Origin: an uncultured Tenacibaculum sp.
GTDB taxonomy: Bacteria > Bacteroidota > Bacteroidia > Flavobacteriales > Flavobacteriaceae
DNA: 64,000 nt
Direction of reading: 5' to 3'
NCBI GenBank assembly: GCA_947497895.1
Contig: CANMIL010000003.1
Span: forward strand, 541,253 to 605,252
Under the pieces are notes generated by a model. The model ran no database searches and was not told the DNA's origin. It was given only the letters and a program-made list of their open reading frames with translations. The translations under genes and the position numbers were made by a program. Shown piece by piece: positions 8,640-18,912 of the stretch (positions are counted from its first letter, which is position 1; each line of letters opens with the position of its first letter).

Positions 8640-10415
8640 ATGAAAAAAAATATAGCCTTTCTCTTTTTGTTTTTCTTGTGTTCTTTTTCTTTTGCTCAGA
8701 AGAACAATTTCATCATTGCTGAAAATTATTTTAGAAATAATGAATTCAAAAAAGCCATTCAACTTTATAAAGACTTATATAAAAAGAGTCCGTACAACAC
8801 CACATACTTAAAGCGATTGGTTACCTGTTATCAAGAAACAAATCAATTTTCTTTAGTTGAAACTCTTGTTACTGAAAAAATTAAACGATTTCCAAAGCAA
8901 ACTTTTCTTTTAGTCGTTTTAGGTCATAACTACGAAAGACAGCAGCTTTCTGAAAAAGCCAATGAATACTATCAAAAGGCATTAGAAACCATTAAAAGCA
9001 AACGTGGCTATGGAAGTGTAACAGCCAACCTTTTTAAAGAGTACAATAAATTAGATTATGCTATTGATGCTTACACCACTGTAATGGAGCAAAACCCTAA
9101 AGCTAATTTTGGGTTTCAACTAGCTCAGATATATGGTGAAAAAGGAGATTTCGGAAAAATGTTTGAGTCGTATGTTGATTTAGTAGATAAAAATGAAAAC
9201 TTCGTTAACAATGTAAAACGATACGCTAATAGATACATTACTGAAGAACCCGAAAACGAAAATAATATTTTGTTTAAAAGAGCATTGTTAAAAAAATCAA
9301 TTAGCAATCCTAAAAACATTTGGAATAATCTGCTTGCTTGGCTGTTTATTAAACAAAAACAGTATCAAAAAGCCTTAACTCAATACAAAGCATTACTTGC
9401 ACGCGATGCCGATCATTTATCTAGTGTAAAGGAATTAGGTAAAATAGCCTTTGATAATTTAGACAATGATTCTGCTAAAGATTGCTTCAATTTGGTTATT
9501 GAAAAAACCAATTATGAAAGTGATAAGTTTCATGCTATTTACATGAACTTAATTATTGATATCGCTAACAAAGAACCAGAATTGGACAGTAAATTCAAAG
9601 AAGTCTTCGACCAATATGGAATCAATAAAAAAACGATATACATTCAACTAGCTTATGCTGATTTCTTAACGTTTCAACGCAATAACCCAGAGGAAGCAAC
9701 TTCTGTTTTAGAGAAAGCTTTGAGTTTAGCAGGATCAAAATTTGCCAAGGCATCAGTAAAACTAAAATTAGGAGAAGTTCTGGTATTTACTAGAAAATTT
9801 AATAAAGCTTTAATTTATTTTTCTCAAGTTCAAACAAAATTCAAAAATCATGAACTAGCCCAAGAAGCGCGCTTTAAAGTGGCCCAAACATCATATTTTA
9901 ACAGCGATTTTACCTGGGCAAAAGCGCAACTTAAAATATTAAAAGGTTCAGCCACTCAACTTATAGCAAATGACGCTACTGAGCTTTTTTTAACTATTTC
10001 TGACAATCAACCCTCAGATAGCATTCCTACAGGGCTAAAAGAATATGCGAAAGCCGATTTACTTTCTTACCAAAACAAAAATGATGATGCTATCACAATT
10101 TTAGCAGAGGTGATTAAGAATTTCAAAAACCAACCTATTGAAGATGAAGCTCTTTTTAAACAAGCCGAACTTTATGTAAAGAAAGAAAAGTTTAATGAGG
10201 CTATTGCGAATTTTGAAAAGGTACTATTAGTAAATCCAGAAGGCGTTTTAGTAGACAATAGCTTGTACGCTTTAGCAGAATTATACAATTCAAAATTAAA
10301 TAACCCCGAAAAGGCTTCAGAATACTACCAAAAGATTATTTTTGACCACGCTTCAAGCATATATTTAGTTGATGCAAGAAGAAAGTTCAGAAAATTAAGA
10401 GGCGACGACATTTAA
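8640..10415 (+). CDS. Exported tetratricopeptide-repeat protein
   Basis: A 591-residue protein with a signal peptide (MKKNIAFLFLFFLCSFSFAQ) and TPR-like helical repeats through its length, for example AENYFRNNEFKKAIQLYKDL, YYQKALETI, and near the C-terminus EAIANFEKVLLVNPEG and KASEYYQKIIF. Such periplasmic TPR proteins are scaffolds or assembly factors. The frame is open 23 codons further upstream, but that extension would precede the signal peptide, so I start at the ATG at 8640. Function and partners are unknown; it is not next to a recognisable secretion cluster. Confidence 0.82.
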   Translation: MKKNIAFLFLFFLCSFSFAQKNNFIIAENYFRNNEFKKAIQLYKDLYKKSPYNTTYLKRLVTCYQETNQFSLVETLVTEKIKRFPKQTFLLVVLGHNYERQQLSEKANEYYQKALETIKSKRGYGSVTANLFKEYNKLDYAIDAYTTVMEQNPKANFGFQLAQIYGEKGDFGKMFESYVDLVDKNENFVNNVKRYANRYITEEPENENNILFKRALLKKSISNPKNIWNNLLAWLFIKQKQYQKALTQYKALLARDADHLSSVKELGKIAFDNLDNDSAKDCFNLVIEKTNYESDKFHAIYMNLIIDIANKEPELDSKFKEVFDQYGINKKTIYIQLAYADFLTFQRNNPEEATSVLEKALSLAGSKFAKASVKLKLGEVLVFTRKFNKALIYFSQVQTKFKNHELAQEARFKVAQTSYFNSDFTWAKAQLKILKGSATQLIANDATELFLTISDNQPSDSIPTGLKEYAKADLLSYQNKNDDAITILAEVIKNFKNQPIEDEALFKQAELYVKKEKFNEAIANFEKVLLVNPEGVLVDNSLYALAELYNSKLNNPEKASEYYQKIIFDHASSIYLVDARRKFRKLRGDDI

Positions 10416-10455
10416 TTAACTCATGCATAGATTATAGCTTGTAAAAAGCACTGCT

Positions 10456-10463
10456 TATCTTTG
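10456..10463 (+). promoter_or_regulatory. Promoter -7 element (TATCTTTG) of the DUF4286-rsmA-mgtE unit
   Basis: Exact TAnnTTTG match 22 bases before the ATG at 10486. The nearest upstream TTG (10439-10441) leaves a spacer of only 14 nt, so the -33 element is uncertain. Confidence 0.6.
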
Positions 10464-10485
10464 CATTTTTATCGAATTTAAATTT

Positions 10486-10815
10486 ATGTACATATATAAC
10501 GTTACTGTAAACGTAGATGAGAGCATTCATGCTGAATGGTTAGTTTGGATTGAAAATCATATTCCAGAAGTATTAGCAACCGGTCATTTTTTAAGTGCAA
10601 AAATGACGCAGGTCTTAGTTGAAGAAGAAATGGGAGGAATTACTTATTCGATTCAATACACCGCAAAAACTAAAGAAGACTTAGACAACTACTATAACCT
10701 TAGTGCTGAAAAATTAAGAGGTGATGGTATGAAAAAGTTCGCAGATAAAATGCTTGCTTTTAGAACAGAATTAAAGGTTATAAAAGAGTTTTATCCTGTT
10801 TCAAATAATAACTAA
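10486..10815 (+). CDS. DUF4286 family protein
   Basis: A 109-residue cytoplasmic protein with the features of DUF4286: start MYIYNVTVNVDESI, then the central WLVWIENHIPEVLATG and ITYSIQYTAKTKEDLDNYY, consistent with a ferredoxin-like small alpha/beta fold. Biochemical role is unknown in the family. It begins what looks like an operon: rsmA starts 36 bases after its stop, and mgtE overlaps rsmA. Confidence 0.85.
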   Translation: MYIYNVTVNVDESIHAEWLVWIENHIPEVLATGHFLSAKMTQVLVEEEMGGITYSIQYTAKTKEDLDNYYNLSAEKLRGDGMKKFADKMLAFRTELKVIKEFYPVSNNN

Positions 10816-10851
10816 TAGTTTTAAAAATTCGTAAAACGATAACTGAAAGCA

Positions 10852-11664
10852 ATGAGTGTAAGAGCGAAAAAACATTTAGGACAACATTTTTTAACTGATG
10901 AAAATATAGCGAAAAAGATAGCTGACTCTTTAACAGAACAAGGCTATGATGATGTTTTGGAAATAGGTCCAGGAATGGGAGTTCTTACGAAATACTTACT
11001 TGAAAAGGATCCTAAGGTTACTGTTATGGAGCTGGATTCTGAATCGGTTGTTTATTTGAAGGAAACCTTTCCTTTGGAGCATATAAAACTGAATACCTCA
11101 GCGGAAAAGTTCACTATTGTCGAAGGAGATTTTTTAAAGAAAGATTTAAAAACCTTCTTTTCAGGAAAGCAAGTAGCCATTATAGGTAATTTTCCTTATA
11201 ACATTTCATCACAGATTGTATTTAAAGCTATTGAAAATCGTGAATTCGTTCCTGAATTTTCGGGAATGTTTCAAAAGGAAGTAGCACAACGTATCGCCGA
11301 GAAAAAAGGGAGTAAAGCTTATGGTATTATTTCGGTACTAACTCAAGCGTTTTATGATGCGGAGTATTTATTTACGGTACCACCTACTGTTTTTAACCCT
11401 CCTCCAAAAGTTGACTCAGGAGTCATCAGACTCATTAGAAAAGAGAACTATACGCTTCCAGTTGATGAAGCTTTATTTTTCAGAGTAGTAAAAACAGCAT
11501 TTAACCAACGAAGAAAAATGCTTCGTTCCAGCTTAAAATCATTTAATCTTTCGGTCACTTTAAAAGAAGACCCTATATTTGCTATGCGTCCTGAACAACT
11601 GTCAGTACAGGATTTTGTTGATTTAACATCTAAAATAGCAAACGATGGCACTGGAAATCACTAA
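10852..11664 (+). CDS. rsmA: 16S rRNA (adenine1518/1519-N6)-dimethyltransferase
   Basis: Dimethylates two adjacent adenines in the 3' hairpin of 16S rRNA during small-subunit maturation. 270 residues, normal length. Typical start [23 protein letters not shown]-binding motif [17 protein letters not shown], and catalytic motif [17 protein letters not shown]-terminal domain has [13 protein letters not shown]. Its last 20 bases overlap the start of mgtE, suggesting translational coupling in an operon with the DUF4286 gene. Confidence 0.97.
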   Translation: MSVRAKKHLGQHFLTDENIAKKIADSLTEQGYDDVLEIGPGMGVLTKYLLEKDPKVTVMELDSESVVYLKETFPLEHIKLNTSAEKFTIVEGDFLKKDLKTFFSGKQVAIIGNFPYNISSQIVFKAIENREFVPEFSGMFQKEVAQRIAEKKGSKAYGIISVLTQAFYDAEYLFTVPPTVFNPPPKVDSGVIRLIRKENYTLPVDEALFFRVVKTAFNQRRKMLRSSLKSFNLSVTLKEDPIFAMRPEQLSVQDFVDLTSKIANDGTGNH

Positions 11665-12994
11665 AGAACTTATTGAGAATGTAGAAGACTTGATTCTGAA
11701 TAAAAAAGACGCTGCTTTAAACGACCTTTTTTCAGAAACACATCATGCCGATATTGCTGAAGTTTTGGACGAACTTTCTTTTGACGATGCAATTTATATC
11801 ATTCGTTTATTAGATTCTGAAACTACTGCCGACGTTTTAATGGATGTCGATGAAGATGTTCGTGAAAAAATATTCGAAAGACTTTCTTCTAAAGAAATTG
11901 CTGAAGAAATTGAAGAACTTGACACCGATGATGCCGCTGACGTTATTGCCGAACTTCCAGAAGAAAGGAAGCAAGAAGTAATTCAAAAGATTGAGGACAA
12001 AGAACACGCCAAAGAAATTGTTGAGCTATTACGCTATGATGAGGACACTGCTGGTGGTTTAATGGCGAAAGAGCTTGTAAAGGTAAACGAAAACTGGAAT
12101 GTACTTACTTGTGTAAAAGAAATGCGCTTACAAGCTGAAGAAGTTACGCGCGTGCATTCTATTTATGTAGTTGATAACGATGGAAAACTAAAAGGTAGAT
12201 TGTCTTTGAAAGATCTGCTAATGGCCTCTACTCGATCAAAAATTGCCGATGTATATATTCCTAAAGTTGATTTTGTAAATGTTCATGACAAAGCCGAAGA
12301 TATTGCTAATGTTATGATGAAATACGACTTAGAAGCTATTCCTGTAGTTGATGAATTAGGGGTGTTGGTTGGACGAATTACTATTGATGACATTGTTGAT
12401 GTTATTAAAGAAGAGGCTGATAAAGATTATCAGTTAGCTGCCGGAATTACTCAGGATGTTGAGGCAAGTGATTCAATTATTCAGTTAACAAAAGCAAGAC
12501 TTCCTTGGCTATTTTTAGGTTTAATTGGAGGTATTGGAGCTTTTTTAATCATGGGTGAATTTGAGCATACTTTTAAAAAACATGCATTCTTATTTTTCTT
12601 TACGCCATTAATTGCAGCAATGGCTGGTAATGTTGGAGTACAATCTTCCGCTATTATCGTTCAAGGACTTGCCAATGATGATGTAAAAGGTAGTATTAAG
12701 AATCGATTGATTAAAGAGATGCTTTTAGCATTACTAAATGGTGTAGTATTAGCGATTTTCTTGTTTTTATTCGTTTTAGCTTACGAGCGCGACTTTATGA
12801 AAGCTTTGGCTATCTCTGTATCTTTAATTGTTGTTATTGTCGTAGCGGGCTTAATAGGTACCTTTATTCCATTATTTTTAGATAAAAGAGGAATAGACCC
12901 TGCTATTGCAACAGGGCCTTTTATTACTACTAGTAATGATATTTTTGGAATATTAATTTACTTCTTAATTGCTCAATTAATACTAGGAGTGTAA
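11645..12994 (+). CDS. mgtE: Magnesium transporter MgtE
   Basis: Inner-membrane Mg2+ channel gated by cytosolic magnesium. 449 residues: acidic MgtE N domain about 1-125 (helical repeats such as [20 protein letters not shown] and the [15 protein letters not shown] segment), two CBS domains about 130-250, a plug helix, then five membrane helices about 275-449 with [22 protein letters not shown], the conserved pore helix region. Start ATG lies within rsmA. Its stop is three bases from the stop of the convergent LRR gene and no terminator hairpin is visible there. Confidence 0.96.
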   Translation: MALEITKELIENVEDLILNKKDAALNDLFSETHHADIAEVLDELSFDDAIYIIRLLDSETTADVLMDVDEDVREKIFERLSSKEIAEEIEELDTDDAADVIAELPEERKQEVIQKIEDKEHAKEIVELLRYDEDTAGGLMAKELVKVNENWNVLTCVKEMRLQAEEVTRVHSIYVVDNDGKLKGRLSLKDLLMASTRSKIADVYIPKVDFVNVHDKAEDIANVMMKYDLEAIPVVDELGVLVGRITIDDIVDVIKEEADKDYQLAAGITQDVEASDSIIQLTKARLPWLFLGLIGGIGAFLIMGEFEHTFKKHAFLFFFTPLIAAMAGNVGVQSSAIIVQGLANDDVKGSIKNRLIKEMLLALLNGVVLAIFLFLFVLAYERDFMKALAISVSLIVVIVVAGLIGTFIPLFLDKRGIDPAIATGPFITTSNDIFGILIYFLIAQLILGV

Positions 12995-12997
12995 AAA

Positions 12998-15970
12998 TTA
13001 CTTTTTAATAACTTTTCTTGTAGCAGTTTTTCCTCCCGTTCCTACAATCTTAACTAAGTATATTCCGTTAGGATATCCTGACATATCTATTGAACTGCTT
13101 TGAGTGCTCAGTAATTTTGTACCCAAGAGATTATAGAGTGTGCAGTTTTTAATCTCAACATTGTTTTTTATCGAAATAACTAATGTATGACTTACGGGAT
13201 TAGGAGAAACGTTAACCTCATTTTTAAAATATTCATCGTCAACAGAAGCTGTTTGGCAATTTTCACTGAAAATTGCTGCTGCATCCTTTTCCCATGCCGT
13301 ATTTCCTAAAGACTGCTCAGCATCATCTACTTCAATACAACTCAAATCTGGATTATTCAACGCAACAAAACTTGTGATATTCGTATTTCTTCTGTTCTTG
13401 ATATTTAGGTTTTTTAGCCTATTGTTCTCACATAAAACGCTAGTAAGTCTAGTATTTCCAGATAAATCAAGCAATTCTAGCTTATTATTGTTAACATTAA
13501 CAATTGAAAGCAACCTGTTTTCTGAAAAATCAATCTCCGTTAAGAAATTATCTTGTAAATAAAGATTCGTTAAACGAACAGCTCTATTTAAGTTTACTTT
13601 ATTGATTTTATTATTTCTAGCCCACAAATCTGTTAAATACAAATTACTCGATAAATCAAGTTCTTCAATATTATTTCCGACGCAAAACAAGCTTTGCAAT
13701 AATCTATTATCAGCTGTATTTAAGACGGTAAAATTGTTTTCATTTATATTCAGACTTCTCAAATTTGTAACACCTCTGGTGCTAATATTTGTAAGCTCGT
13801 TATTACTCAAGTCCAATGTTTTTAGTCGTATTGAATAATCTGGTAGTACTACATTATCAATTTTATTATTCGAGCATATAGCATTCTCTAATCTTAAATT
13901 ATTGCTAATATCAACGCTTGTAAGCCCACATCTAACAGCCGAAAGCTCTCTTAAGTATGCACTAGAAGAAACATTCATGCTGGTTAAAGAAAGATTATCT
14001 AAGAGATTAATTTTTACCAAACGAATATTACGCTTAAAGTCAATTGTCGTGAGTTTTGTATGAGAAAACTCTAGTTCTTCTAATTTACTATTATTAGGAA
14101 TTTGAACTTCCTCGAGATGTGTTCCACTAAAACTAACTTTTGACAAGTTAACATTTGCACTTAAATCGAAGTTCGTTAAACCCGATTCCGTTGCTGTAAT
14201 TTTTTCCAGGGCTAAACATTTAGTCACATCTAAATTTACCAAACCATCATTTTCTCCAAATGTTAAATCAGTAAGAGTTGTAGTATTGACCAAATTTACA
14301 TTCGACAAGCGTCTATTTCCAGTAAAATTTAAATGAGTTAACTTAGTATTAGTAGATAGATCAAGTGTACTTAAGTCATTTTTCGAACAATCTAACTTTA
14401 CAATATCTATAAAAGCTTCAATTCCTTGAAGAGATGCAATGTTTAAATCACTACAAAGAATGTTTCCAGTGAATGCTTCGGCTTCCGACACTTGAATTTC
14501 AGTATCTCCATTGGTGTTTATAGCTGGTGTTCCTACTAAATAGGCTTTAAAGTTTGCATCGGGTATATCAACGACAGCTTCCCTTTGACATGACTCACTG
14601 TATATTGCTGTATCATCTTTTACCCAATTCGCTTTACCTTCAGCCTGCCCTACATTATCAACTTGAATACAGCTTAAATCTGGGTTTTCCGACGCACTGA
14701 AATACATTATTCTATTATTCCTCCCATTTTTAAGATTTAACTTCTTTAGTTTATTTTTATTTGTAAACACCCCTACTAACAAGTTATTATTCGAAAAATC
14801 TAGCTCTTCAATAAGATTGTTAGAACAATTTAAAGTAATTAGGTGTACATTTTGAGAAACATCCAAAGTACTTAAGTTATTACCATTTAACACCAATGTT
14901 CTTAAAAACTTGCAACTGGAAATATCAACATTATTAAGATTATTATTGCTTAAATCTATAGATCTCACACGTAAGCTTGTGGGTAAAAATATTTCCTCCA
15001 ATTTATTACCAAAGCCATGAATCTTTTCCAATTTCGTATTTCTTCTTAAATCCAAGCTGGTGAGTGCACATTTAGAAAAATGAATATCATTTAAATCTAA
15101 ACAATTAGTAACATTTATCGATGCCAATTCCTCACTTCCAATTGCATTTAAAAAACGAAGCATTGTATTAGATGAAAAGTCAAGTTCCTTCACTAAAGTT
15201 CTGGTACATGTTAAGTTCTTTAACGTTGTGTTTTTCGTCAAATCGAGCTGAGCAATTTTTGTATCACTAATATCTAAATTTTCAAGGTTTACACAATTGG
15301 AGGTATTAATTGTTTGAAATGGTCCACTTTTTAAAACAATCCTTTTTAAGTCTGAATTATTTTTAAAATCAAACTCGGTAAGTTGAGAACCTGAAAGCTC
15401 AAATTCAATCAATTTACCACTATCGGGAATTTGAACATTTGTTAATTCACTTCCCTGAATTTTTACCACCTTCAATTCTACATGTTGATTTAAGTCAATA
15501 CTTCTCAACTTTGTCCCGTTGAACTCAAGTCTTTCCAACAACAAACAGTTTGAGATGTCAACGCTGTTTTGCTCTAAATTCAATCCAAATTTCAGATCGG
15601 TTAATTTTGCATTATTCGTTAAATCTAAACTTGTTAGTTGATTGGAGCTACAATTTAGCTCTTTGAGCTCCGTGTTTGTTGACAAATCAATAGTTGTAAT
15701 ATTGTTTACCGAGCAATCTAAACCTGAAATGTTTACAAAGGCTTCAATACCTGAAATTGATCTTATACCTTTTCGAATGCAGACAATTGTCCCTGTAAAA
15801 GCTCTCGCCTCAGAAAGCTGAATTTCACTATCACCATTGGTATTAATGGATGTATTATTGACCAAATATTCTTTAAACTTTTGATCTGGGATATTTACAA
15901 TTTCATTGGCTTGTGAAAATGAAAATGAGATTAAGGAGATAAATAAAATTAGTAGGTTAATGTTTCTCAC
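12998..15970 (-). CDS. T9SS-exported leucine-rich-repeat surface protein
   Basis: 990 residues: signal peptide 1-20 (LILFISLISFSFSQ), two homologous modules of about 440 residues (24-462 and 463-905), each opening with a V(V/N)IPDxxFKxYLV...INTNGDxEIQ segment and followed by irregular short leucine-rich repeats of the pattern LxxLxCSxNxLTxLDLS, and a C-terminal T9SS type A sorting tail (about 919-990, VSPNPVSHTLVISI ... NGIYLVKIV ... VIKK). Such proteins are secreted and attached to the outer membrane; adhesion is a guess. The start is GTG: an in-frame TAA lies five codons upstream with no ATG. A broken paralogue lies directly upstream. Confidence 0.88.
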   Translation of the reverse strand: MRNINLLILFISLISFSFSQANEIVNIPDQKFKEYLVNNTSINTNGDSEIQLSEARAFTGTIVCIRKGIRSISGIEAFVNISGLDCSVNNITTIDLSTNTELKELNCSSNQLTSLDLTNNAKLTDLKFGLNLEQNSVDISNCLLLERLEFNGTKLRSIDLNQHVELKVVKIQGSELTNVQIPDSGKLIEFELSGSQLTEFDFKNNSDLKRIVLKSGPFQTINTSNCVNLENLDISDTKIAQLDLTKNTTLKNLTCTRTLVKELDFSSNTMLRFLNAIGSEELASINVTNCLDLNDIHFSKCALTSLDLRRNTKLEKIHGFGNKLEEIFLPTSLRVRSIDLSNNNLNNVDISSCKFLRTLVLNGNNLSTLDVSQNVHLITLNCSNNLIEELDFSNNNLLVGVFTNKNKLKKLNLKNGRNNRIMYFSASENPDLSCIQVDNVGQAEGKANWVKDDTAIYSESCQREAVVDIPDANFKAYLVGTPAINTNGDTEIQVSEAEAFTGNILCSDLNIASLQGIEAFIDIVKLDCSKNDLSTLDLSTNTKLTHLNFTGNRRLSNVNLVNTTTLTDLTFGENDGLVNLDVTKCLALEKITATESGLTNFDLSANVNLSKVSFSGTHLEEVQIPNNSKLEELEFSHTKLTTIDFKRNIRLVKINLLDNLSLTSMNVSSSAYLRELSAVRCGLTSVDISNNLRLENAICSNNKIDNVVLPDYSIRLKTLDLSNNELTNISTRGVTNLRSLNINENNFTVLNTADNRLLQSLFCVGNNIEELDLSSNLYLTDLWARNNKINKVNLNRAVRLTNLYLQDNFLTEIDFSENRLLSIVNVNNNKLELLDLSGNTRLTSVLCENNRLKNLNIKNRRNTNITSFVALNNPDLSCIEVDDAEQSLGNTAWEKDAAAIFSENCQTASVDDEYFKNEVNVSPNPVSHTLVISIKNNVEIKNCTLYNLLGTKLLSTQSSSIDMSGYPNGIYLVKIVGTGGKTATRKVIKK

Positions 15971-16033
15971 AATAAATTTTGGTTAAAAAAATTAAAATTA
16001 GTTTTGATTTCACTCAATTGGTTTTGCTATAAA

Positions 16034-16432
16034 TTAAAATGGGGTTATTTCTTTAGCACTTTTTATGATTTCTCTTTGATCTTTACACTCAATTTTTAAT
16101 AGGTATATGCCTTTCTTAAAAAAGGATATATCTATTTGGTTAGAAAAACTCTTTAAGATTTCTTGTCTTAGGTTATTAAACACGGTACATCGATAAAAGT
16201 TTTCTAGCTCTTCTAGCTTTATTTTTAAGATTTCTCTTACTGGGTTAGGAATGATAGTTACAACCTTTTCAATAATAATATCATCGACTGAAGCAGTTTG
16301 ACAAGACTGGCTATAAATTGCCATATCCTCTTTTTTCCATGATGAATTATTAGTTAAATCTCTCGGATTGTCAACTTCAATACAAGTCAATTTTTCATTT
16401 CCTAATGCACTGAAAAACAAATCATTGACCAA
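16034..16432 (-). pseudogene. C-terminal remnant of a T9SS LRR paralogue
   Basis: This frame matches only the end of the intact gene beside it: LTCIEVDN, then W(K/E)K(E/D)xxAI(Y/F)SxxCQTASVDD, then a T9SS tail (IIPNPVREILKIKL ... FFKKGIYLLKIE). It opens directly after an in-frame TGA, has no ATG, no signal peptide and no leucine-rich repeats, so it cannot be exported. The upstream 470 bases show no LRR code in any frame. Best read as the stub of a tandem duplicate whose 5' part was deleted. The tail also ends slightly differently (IIKSAKEITPF). Confidence 0.75.
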
Positions 16433-16902
16433 TCACCATCCGTTTTAAGTAAACACCAATTATATCATTGACTTTTGTAGTTAATGTGAAGAAGAAAAAG
16501 GGGCGGGCTAATAGTAGTTTTTTGGTTTTCACAATTCTTATTTTGGTTATTTTCAGTCTGGTAAAAGTATCTCCCTTAATTTCGAACGATTCCTATAATT
16601 TCGTTAAAATTTCAATTTTAACTGTTAATATTCTTTATAGCCAAACCTTAACCACAAAAAAACCTCTGAACAATCAGAGGCTTGAATAATTAATATGACT
16701 AATATTTCTTTAGCTTTTAAATATTTTTGAGATTTACATCAAAGGCGTTAACAATATCGGGAGTTTGTCCTACCACTATGTTCATAAGCAGCAGCCAGTT
16801 CAACTGTAAAGAAGTGCTTTTAAATACGGTAATTCTCGAAGTTTGGAAAAACCAAAATTAATTCATAGCTACACTCCAAATATTGGTTAATATGTCAAAC
16901 TT
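16433..16902. other. Gene-free region with one terminator, probable deletion scar
   Basis: Between the LRR remnant and the LysE gene nothing convincing is coded. Frames on either strand are short, AT-rich and lack good starts. It contains a minus-strand terminator at 16655-16680. The missing 5' part of the LRR paralogue would have lain here. Confidence 0.5.
16655..16680 (-). terminator. Minus-strand terminator downstream of lysE
   Basis: A 7-bp stem CCTCTGA / TCAGAGG with a 4-base loop, followed on the minus strand by eight T residues. It lies about 220 bases beyond the LysE-family stop and may end that transcript. Confidence 0.75.
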
Positions 16903-17595
16903 TTAAGACTTTTTGTTAAAGTTCTCTATTTGGACTTTGTTCATGATATCATCCATTTTTTCTTTAGGAATAGCCCCTTTCAGCATTAGAAATGCACCAA
17001 AAACAATCAACAAAACTCCCATCCCTTTTTTTATTCTATAAATTACTAATGGAGTTAGTTTACTTTTTAATTTTTTAGCTAATAATATTTTAATCAAATC
17101 CGTAATCGCATATCCAAGAATTACAAAAACAAAGTACCAAAAAATTGAAATTGGATTCATTTTTAACATCGGTCCAACAACAACCATTGTACCCAGCCAA
17201 AATGCTAAAACACCAATATTAATGAAATTAAGTAAAAAGCCATTTAAAAACAATTTGAAGTAATTATTGGCTTTAGGTACTTCTACTTCTTTTTCACCTT
17301 CTTCCTTTTTATTACTCTTGTCTAAATAAGTTATTACTCCATAAACAACAAGAATAAGTCCTCCTATTAAAAATAATCGAGGATCATCCTTTATTTTTTC
17401 TAACAAATTTCTACTACCGAAGTATGCCATTAAAATAAAACTAATATCTCCTAAAATAACACCTATATCAAAAGCTATTGCTGCTCTTGCACCTTTTAGT
17501 ATACTCGTTTTTAAAAGCATAAAAAATACTGGCCCTATCATAAAAGCCATAAAAACACCTATAAAAAAAGCATTTTTTAACGTGTAAAAATCCAT
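16903..17595 (-). CDS. LysE/RhtB-family amino-acid exporter
   Basis: 230-residue inner-membrane protein with about six hydrophobic segments. N-terminus AFFIGVFMAFMIGPVFFMLL and the GARAAIAFDIGVILGDISFI stretch are typical of the LysE translocator family (exporters of amino acids or small metabolites). A charged loop (KKEEGEKEVEVPK, about 97-109) separates the two halves. ATG start; it follows the reductase gene by 15 bases and is probably co-transcribed with it. Substrate unknown. Confidence 0.88.
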   Translation of the reverse strand: MDFYTLKNAFFIGVFMAFMIGPVFFMLLKTSILKGARAAIAFDIGVILGDISFILMAYFGSRNLLEKIKDDPRLFLIGGLILVVYGVITYLDKSNKKEEGEKEVEVPKANNYFKLFLNGFLLNFINIGVLAFWLGTMVVVGPMLKMNPISIFWYFVFVILGYAITDLIKILLAKKLKSKLTPLVIYRIKKGMGVLLIVFGAFLMLKGAIPKEKMDDIMNKVQIENFNKKS

Positions 17596-17610
17596 TAGCT
17601 ATTTTTTTAT

Positions 17611-18654
17611 CTAAACATCATCATAATCAACTGAAATTTCAGGAGTCGTTGAATGTGCAACGCAAGTTAACACTAACCCTTCCTCTAATTCATCATCAGT
17701 TAAAATTGAATTCTTTGTCATTACCGCTTTTCCTTTGGTAACCTTTGCTATACAACTACTACAAACACCACCTTGGCAAGAATAAGGAACATCTAATTTA
17801 TTACGTAAACTACCAGCCAAAATAGTATCTGATTGCTTCATTGTAAATGTCGTTTCCTCATCGTCAACTAAAACGGTAATTTCTGTTTCCCCTTCTTTAA
17901 CTTGACTTGTATTTTCTTCGGATGCTGAAGCAGTGAATAATTCAAAGTTTACAGCATCTTTACTTAAACCATTTTCCTGTAAAGTTTCCGAAGCAATATT
18001 GATCATTTCTTCTGGCCCACATAAAAATGCTTGGTCGAAACTAGTTTCGCTGTAAATATTTTTGATAAAGTAATTCACATGTCCTTTGTCAATTCTTCCG
18101 AAAAGCGCATCATCATCACGCTCTCTACTGAACACATAATGAACATTTAAACGCCCATTATATTTATTACTTAAAGCATGCAACTCATTGTAAAAAATGG
18201 TATCCGCCTTACTCTTGTTTCCATATACCAAAGTAAAATTTCCACTTGAGTCTTCCAAAGTTGCTTTCACCATAGAAAGAACAGGAGTGATTCCACTTCC
18301 TGCTGCAAATCCAATATAACTCTTTCCTGTTTCAGGCTCTAAAACAAACTTTCCTTCAGGTTCCGACACCTCAAGTTCATCTCCGTTGTTTAATTGAGTA
18401 GTTGCAAACGTTGAAAACTTTCCATTTTCAACAGCTTTAACCGCTACCTTCAACTCTCCACTATTTGGTGATGAACAAATAGAATAAGCCCTTCTTACAT
18501 CTTCTCCATTGATTTCTTGCTTTAAGGTAACATACTGCCCTGCCTTAAATGAGAAGCTCTCCTTTAAATTTTGAGGAATTTCAAATAATATAGAAACGGC
18601 ATCTGCTGTTTCTTTAATAACTTCTTTGATAAGTAGTTTATAGAATTTCGCCAT
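17611..18654 (-). CDS. FAD/2Fe-2S oxidoreductase, PaaE-like ferredoxin-NADP reductase
   Basis: 347-residue cytoplasmic electron-transfer protein. N-terminal FAD domain with the RAYSICSSP motif, NAD(P) domain with GFAAGSGITPVLSM and FLCGPEEMI, and a C-terminal plant-type 2Fe-2S domain with YSCQGGVCSSC and the distal Cys in LTCVAHS. This is the domain order of PaaE and similar hydroxylase reductases; no oxygenase gene is nearby, so the electron acceptor is unknown. The frame is open further upstream (ATG at 18714), but a promoter box at 18673-18680 lies between, and MAKFYKLLIKEV at 18654 is the family start. Confidence 0.9.
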   Translation of the reverse strand: MAKFYKLLIKEVIKETADAVSILFEIPQNLKESFSFKAGQYVTLKQEINGEDVRRAYSICSSPNSGELKVAVKAVENGKFSTFATTQLNNGDELEVSEPEGKFVLEPETGKSYIGFAAGSGITPVLSMVKATLEDSSGNFTLVYGNKSKADTIFYNELHALSNKYNGRLNVHYVFSRERDDDALFGRIDKGHVNYFIKNIYSETSFDQAFLCGPEEMINIASETLQENGLSKDAVNFELFTASASEENTSQVKEGETEITVLVDDEETTFTMKQSDTILAGSLRNKLDVPYSCQGGVCSSCIAKVTKGKAVMTKNSILTDDELEEGLVLTCVAHSTTPEISVDYDDV

Positions 18655-18672
18655 GTTATTCGTTATATTCAG

Positions 18673-18680
18673 CAAAAATA
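18673..18680 (-). promoter_or_regulatory. Promoter -7 element (TATTTTTG) of the reductase-lysE operon
   Basis: On the minus strand TATTTTTG matches TAnnTTTG exactly and ends 18 bases before the ATG at 18654. A TTG lies 16 nt upstream (18697-18699). Confidence 0.6.
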
Positions 18681-18776
18681 ACAAACAAAAAGAGAACAAA
18701 TGATGTACTTTCAAAGTAATACCAAATAAACGTCAAAATGCTACATAAATACTAGTTCATTTTCTCTTTTTCTACA

Positions 18777-18809
18777 TTGCATAACAATTCCATAGCTATT
18801 GTTTTGCAA
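18777..18809. repeat. Imperfect inverted repeat between the reductase and PadR genes
   Basis: TTGCATAACAAT and ATTGTTTTGCAA form an 11 of 12 bp inverted repeat around a 9-base loop. There is no T-run on either side, so a terminator role is unlikely. Nothing else is recognised in the roughly 290 bases between the two divergent genes apart from their promoters. Confidence 0.45.
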
Positions 18810-18912
18810 CAGTTTTAGAGCTTTGAAAAAGAAAAAGCAGGGTCGTATTTTTCGTGTCATTTTAAAATTCATTCGACATAAATAATACCTAAGAATTTTA
18901 TACATAAGAAAA

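Noticed and set aside
16468..16689. Plus-strand frame of 73 residues upstream of the LRR remnant
   Set aside because: It has a TTG start, runs through a terminator hairpin and has no promoter box or coding bias.
16681..16902. Short peptides on the minus strand after the LysE gene, such as an alanine-rich 18-residue frame
   Set aside because: No start codon in the better-looking frame and nothing recognisable; could be chance or a relic.
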